Assembly (NCBI RefSeq): GCF_040881935.1
Contig: NZ_JBBECH010000027.1
Span: 1 to 5,205, forward strand
Source of the DNA: Saccharospirillum sp040881935
Lineage (GTDB): Bacteria > Pseudomonadota > Gammaproteobacteria > Pseudomonadales > Natronospirillaceae
Reading direction: 5' to 3'
DNA length: 5,205 nt
In this document: positions 4,822 to 5,205 of the stretch, piece by piece
Numbering within the stretch: the first letter of the stretch is position 1
How the letters are laid out: each line of letters opens with the position of its first letter
Notes under the pieces: generated by a model
The model's input: the letters and a program-made list of their open reading frames with translations, nothing else
The model's database searches: none
Told to the model about the DNA's origin: nothing
Position numbers and translations under genes: made by a program

Positions 4822-5205
4822 GTGAAACCTGTCTGGCCTTTAGCAGTCACATTCTCAGTCGTCGTTCATGCGGCACTGCTAACGTGGTTGTCTGGCCAGG
4901 CACCCGAAACCGAGTCCGTTTCTAACGGCACCATCACCCTCGGCCTGGTACAGTCCAGGCACGCTCCACCAACAAGCAGTGCCATAACAAGCAATGCCAT
5001 CGAAGAAGACCCCGGAGACAGTGAACCTGATGACTCTCAAACGGAGGATGCGATGCCTGAACAGGAAGCACTGAAAGAACCAGAAGCGCACACTGATGAA
5101 CATACGCCCCCTGAAGTGGCTATAGCAGAGGAGTCGAGCAGGGTTGTCCAGGAACAGGAACAGGAACAGGAACAGGAACAGGAACAGGAACAGGAACAGG
5201 AACAG
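4822..5205 (+). CDS. tonB: TonB-like energy transducer, N-terminal part (3' truncated by the window)
   Basis: TonB links the ExbB-ExbD proton motor of the inner membrane to outer-membrane receptors. The frame opens at GTG 4822 and stays open for 128 codons to the window end. The preceding in-frame stop is the btuB TAA itself, and no better start lies between. GTGAG (4811-4815) is a weak possible ribosome site, so translational coupling to btuB is plausible. The N-terminus is MKPVWPLAVTFSVVVHAALL, a short cytoplasmic stub and one membrane helix. It contains Ser12-x3-His16, the SxxxH motif needed for ExbB/ExbD contact in TonB, then NGTITLGLVQ as in many TonB proteins. A periplasmic linker follows, acidic and Pro-containing (about 45-108), then a perfect Gln-Glu repeat from residue 110 on. 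The C-terminal receptor-binding domain is outside the window, so TolA or another TonB-like protein is not formally excluded. Position after btuB suggests a dedicated partner. Confidence 0.85.
   Translation, partial: MKPVWPLAVTFSVVVHAALLTWLSGQAPETESVSNGTITLGLVQSRHAPPTSSAITSNAIEEDPGDSEPDDSQTEDAMPEQEALKEPEAHTDEHTPPEVAIAEESSRVVQEQEQEQEQEQEQEQEQEQ
5149..5205 (+). repeat. CAGGAA hexanucleotide tandem repeat inside tonB
   Basis: Nine and a half perfect copies of CAGGAA reach the last base of the window, encoding alternating Gln-Glu (10 Gln, 9 Glu visible). The unit is six bases, so copy-number change keeps the reading frame and would only lengthen or shorten the TonB periplasmic linker. The total repeat length is unknown because it runs off the end. 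The window end may coincide with an assembly break at the repeat. Confidence 0.97.

Overview
The window looks like chromosomal DNA from a marine-type gammaproteobacterium. The protein flavour of AcnA, Dps and BtuB and the moderately high GC suggest a Marinobacter-like or related lineage, but that is a judgement from memory and not from a search. All supported genes lie on the + strand. There are four protein genes plus one small protein of unknown function, and the first and last genes are cut by the window edges.

Layout: bases 1-1398 are the C-terminal half of aconitate hydratase A (acnA), with all three iron-sulfur cysteines. Bases 1399-1704 hold no gene but contain a long imperfect inverted repeat (1462-1504), a possible sigma70 promoter and an FNR/Anr-like dyad (1602-1615). 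Bases 1705-1968 encode an 87-residue protein I do not recognise. Bases 1969-2129 carry a promoter with TATAAT and a very strong Shine-Dalgarno sequence for dps (2130-2603), a mini-ferritin. A perfect 10-bp hairpin (2631-2652) closes that unit and overlaps a TTGCTC-N17-TATGAT promoter.

From about 2685 the window is a vitamin B12 uptake module. A cobalamin riboswitch (about 2695-2858) with a long expression platform (2851-3021) precedes btuB (3022-4797), the outer-membrane TonB-dependent cobalamin receptor. Twenty-four bases after btuB comes the 5' part of a tonB-like gene (4822 to the window end), which would supply the energising partner of the receptor. This gene starts with GTG and runs into an in-frame CAGGAA hexanucleotide repeat, where the window ends.

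The most interesting structure is in the btuB leader. The 3' strand of riboswitch helix P1 can pair instead with 2899-2907, a GGCAACAA segment has two competing partners, and the btuB Shine-Dalgarno lies in a hairpin. Together these suggest translational control by cobalamin. I see no convincing novel defence, mobile or biosynthetic system. The second item worth attention is the unusual Gln-Glu repeat in the TonB linker.
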